Position numbers and translations under genes: made by a program. Positions 62,630 through 64,000 of a stretch of 64,000 nt of DNA are shown piece by piece. Position 1 is the stretch's first letter. Each line of letters opens with the position of its first letter. The notes below the pieces were generated by a model. It was not told where the DNA came from and did not search any database. It saw nothing but the letters and a program-made list of their open reading frames with translations. Origin of the DNA: Heyndrickxia coagulans 36D1 (GTDB lineage: Bacteria; Bacillota; Bacilli; Bacillales; Bacillaceae_C); the NCBI RefSeq assembly GCF_000169195.2, contig NC_016023.1:1054001-1118000 (forward strand), written 5' to 3'.

Positions 62630-63571
62630 TTATGCATGTTTTCCTTTTAACGCCAAAATGAAAATGGTGCTGATAATCATCAGCGCACCGGCCCAGTCAA
62701 AAAAACCGAGCGGAACATGGAGCCACACCACAGTTAAAAATGCGGCGGAAAGCGGCTCTGCTGTGGCAAGTACGGTTGTTTCTGATGCACTTAAATATTT
62801 CAGCCCTTCCAAATAGCAAAGAAAGGCAACCAGCGTTCCAAATAAAATGACAAAAGCAATCCCCGGCACCGCGGCCGGAGAAAAGTTCCCAGCTGCATGC
62901 CACGGCGGATGAATGAAACTTAAGACCGCGCCCCCAATTAGCATCCCCCAGCCGACGGTTACGTCCGCACCCCATTGGTGAAGGAGCTTTATCGGCTGGA
63001 GTGTGTAAAAAGCAGCGGTAAAAGCCGTTAAAATACCCCAGAAAAGCGCTTTTCCCGAAATGGATAGCGTCGTAAAACTGCCGTGTGTGACAAGCAAAAA
63101 TGTTCCGGCAACTGCAAGAAAGACGGCAAATAACGTACGCCGGCCAGGCATTCTCCTGAATCGGGCGGCCAGAAAACACGGCACAATGACACACTCGAGG
63201 CTTTGCAAAATGGTTGCTGTTGCTGCATTGCCGTACCGGATAGCGGCAAAATAGGTGTACTGGACGCCGAGCATGCCGAAAACCGCAAAAAAAATCAGAT
63301 CTCTCCGTGAAGCCGGGTCTTTCCATACCCCTGTGACACGATTTCTTTCTCTTCCGTAACAAAATCCGAGCAAAAGCAGGCCGGATACAAGCAGCCGCAT
63401 GACCGTGAGCCATTGCATATCCATTTGCAAATGCTGGAACAAATATTGCGCAATCGTACCGGATACACCCCATAGTACCGCGCCTGATAAAACAAGCGCG
63501 ATTCCTTTCGCTCGTAGTGTATGCGCTTCTGTTGCAAGCTGCTGGACAACTTTTTCCAATCTATTCCCCAT
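62630..63571 (-). CDS. EamA/DMT-superfamily transporter
   Basis: About 313 residues, ten helices: IALVLSGAVLWGVSGTIAQYL, QYTYFAAIRYGNAATATILQ-type first repeat and GALMIISTIFILALKG at the end. Substrate unknown. ATG 63571 is chosen; an extension to 63646 is hydrophilic and lacks a good ribosome site. Convergent with the SMR pair and 13 bp from its end. Confidence 0.82.
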   Translation of the reverse strand: MGNRLEKVVQQLATEAHTLRAKGIALVLSGAVLWGVSGTIAQYLFQHLQMDMQWLTVMRLLVSGLLLLGFCYGRERNRVTGVWKDPASRRDLIFFAVFGMLGVQYTYFAAIRYGNAATATILQSLECVIVPCFLAARFRRMPGRRTLFAVFLAVAGTFLLVTHGSFTTLSISGKALFWGILTAFTAAFYTLQPIKLLHQWGADVTVGWGMLIGGAVLSFIHPPWHAAGNFSPAAVPGIAFVILFGTLVAFLCYLEGLKYLSASETTVLATAEPLSAAFLTVVWLHVPLGFFDWAGALMIISTIFILALKGKHA

Positions 63572-63702
63572 CTTTCTATTCTGTTTGGCTGTCTTGTGGA
63601 AATGGCGGTCCGCATCCGTGCCGGTTGCCCGGAAGATGCTTTCCATGCTGCTTGATTGTTTTTACCCGGCGCATCTTTCAAGGACCGATGCCGCGCTAGG
63701 CT

Positions 63703-64000
63703 TTACTGCTGTTTTACTTTCTCCCTGAATTTTTCCGGCATCATCACCATGATAACTTCCCCTGTTACGACCACTTTATCTTCCGCAAATACTTCTGTGT
63801 TGATCCGGTACTTTTTGGGATGGATCTCGGTAACGGTTCCTATTGCCTTAAGCGGCACACCAAGCGGGGTAGGGTGTTTATATTCCACTTTTAATGTGCC
63901 GGTTACAAACCGCGGCGGCTCTGTCCCGTCGCCAAGTTCGTTGCCGTTTTTCCGGAGCACATACAGCGATGCGGAACCGGCGCTATGGCAGTCAATCAGC
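63703..64000 (-). CDS. PaaI-type hotdog thioesterase, N-terminus beyond the window
   Basis: The frame stays open to the window edge. Visible: LIDCHSAGSASLYVL, the position of the HGG-like helix, then FVTGTLKVEYKHPTPLGVPL and EVFAEDKVVVTGEVIMVMMP, a PaaI/4HBT hotdog pattern. Hydrolyses an acyl-CoA. A GTG at 63960 is inside the domain and is not taken as the start. Confidence 0.8.
   Translation of the reverse strand, partial: LIDCHSAGSASLYVLRKNGNELGDGTEPPRFVTGTLKVEYKHPTPLGVPLKAIGTVTEIHPKKYRINTEVFAEDKVVVTGEVIMVMMPEKFREKVKQQ

Noticed and set aside
1-64000. tRNA and rRNA genes
   Set aside because: No tRNA- or rRNA-like sequence was noticed on either strand, though a dedicated scan was not possible.

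Overview
The window comes from a low-to-moderate GC Gram-positive bacterium of the Bacillaceae. Strong AGGAGG-type ribosome sites, TTGACA/TATAAT promoters, Fur boxes, a SAM-I riboswitch and many proteins resembling Bacillus subtilis families (PatB, YkkC/YkkD, YfiYZ/YfhA/YusV, CzcD, YlnD/E/F) support this. A mevalonate-pathway kinase cluster in such a background, plus abundant species-style intergenic repeats, makes a Heyndrickxia (Bacillus) coagulans-like organism my best guess; this is inference, not proof.

Layout. 0-5 kb: a truncated LacI-type regulator, a UPF0210/ACT-domain pair, a two-domain AhpD-like protein with a decayed tandem copy of its own 3' end, and a PatB-type C-S lyase. 5.4-6.9 kb: an IS605-type element carrying an intact tnpB and a tiny ribbon-helix-helix gene, next to a truncated LevR-like activator. 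8-12.5 kb: the mevalonate kinase operon (mvaK1-mvaD-mvaK2) with unusually long repeat-bearing gaps. 13-17 kb: a family 2 glycosyltransferase and a GlmS homologue whose catalytic cysteine is serine. 17-23 kb: CzcD-type metal exporter, a NERD-domain protein with a degenerate active site, an EamA exporter preceded by a leader peptide and competing hairpins, and a GGDEF protein. 23-27.4 kb: acyl-CoA synthetase and glycerol dehydrogenase, then 14-15 tandem 52-bp palindromic units between copies of a MITE. 27.5-32 kb: siroheme and sulfate-reduction genes under a SAM riboswitch, apparently a reduced cysH operon with a MITE remnant inside. 32.5-36.4 kb: a beta-helix protein and GabD.

36.5-44.3 kb is a mobile and defence-related zone: IS605 end with tnpB fragment, a DDE insertion sequence, a TetR/membrane-protein pair, a degenerate IS5-like transposase, an IS605 tnpA fragment with the opposite element end, and an orphan CRISPR array of 29 repeats with no cas genes in view. 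44.3-50.4 kb is a fatty-acid degradation operon (acyl-CoA dehydrogenase, SDR, acyl-CoA ligase, TetR, thioesterase, kinase-like protein) with a perfect palindromic operator at its promoter. 50.5-54 kb: V4R-STAS protein, YebC-family protein, two paralogous membrane proteins. 54-54.6 kb repeats the MITE/52-bp combination. 55.5-61 kb is a Fur-controlled siderophore-iron uptake set with its reductase. 61-64 kb: TSUP permease, paired SMR exporters of the YkkC/YkkD (guanidinium) type, an EamA transporter and a partial hotdog thioesterase.

The most interesting leads are the Cys-to-Ser GlmS paralogue, the leader-peptide attenuator ahead of the EamA gene, the MITE-flanked palindromic arrays, and the TnpB/RHH element. 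No database search was possible; names rest on motif recognition, and starts were set by ribosome-site spacing.
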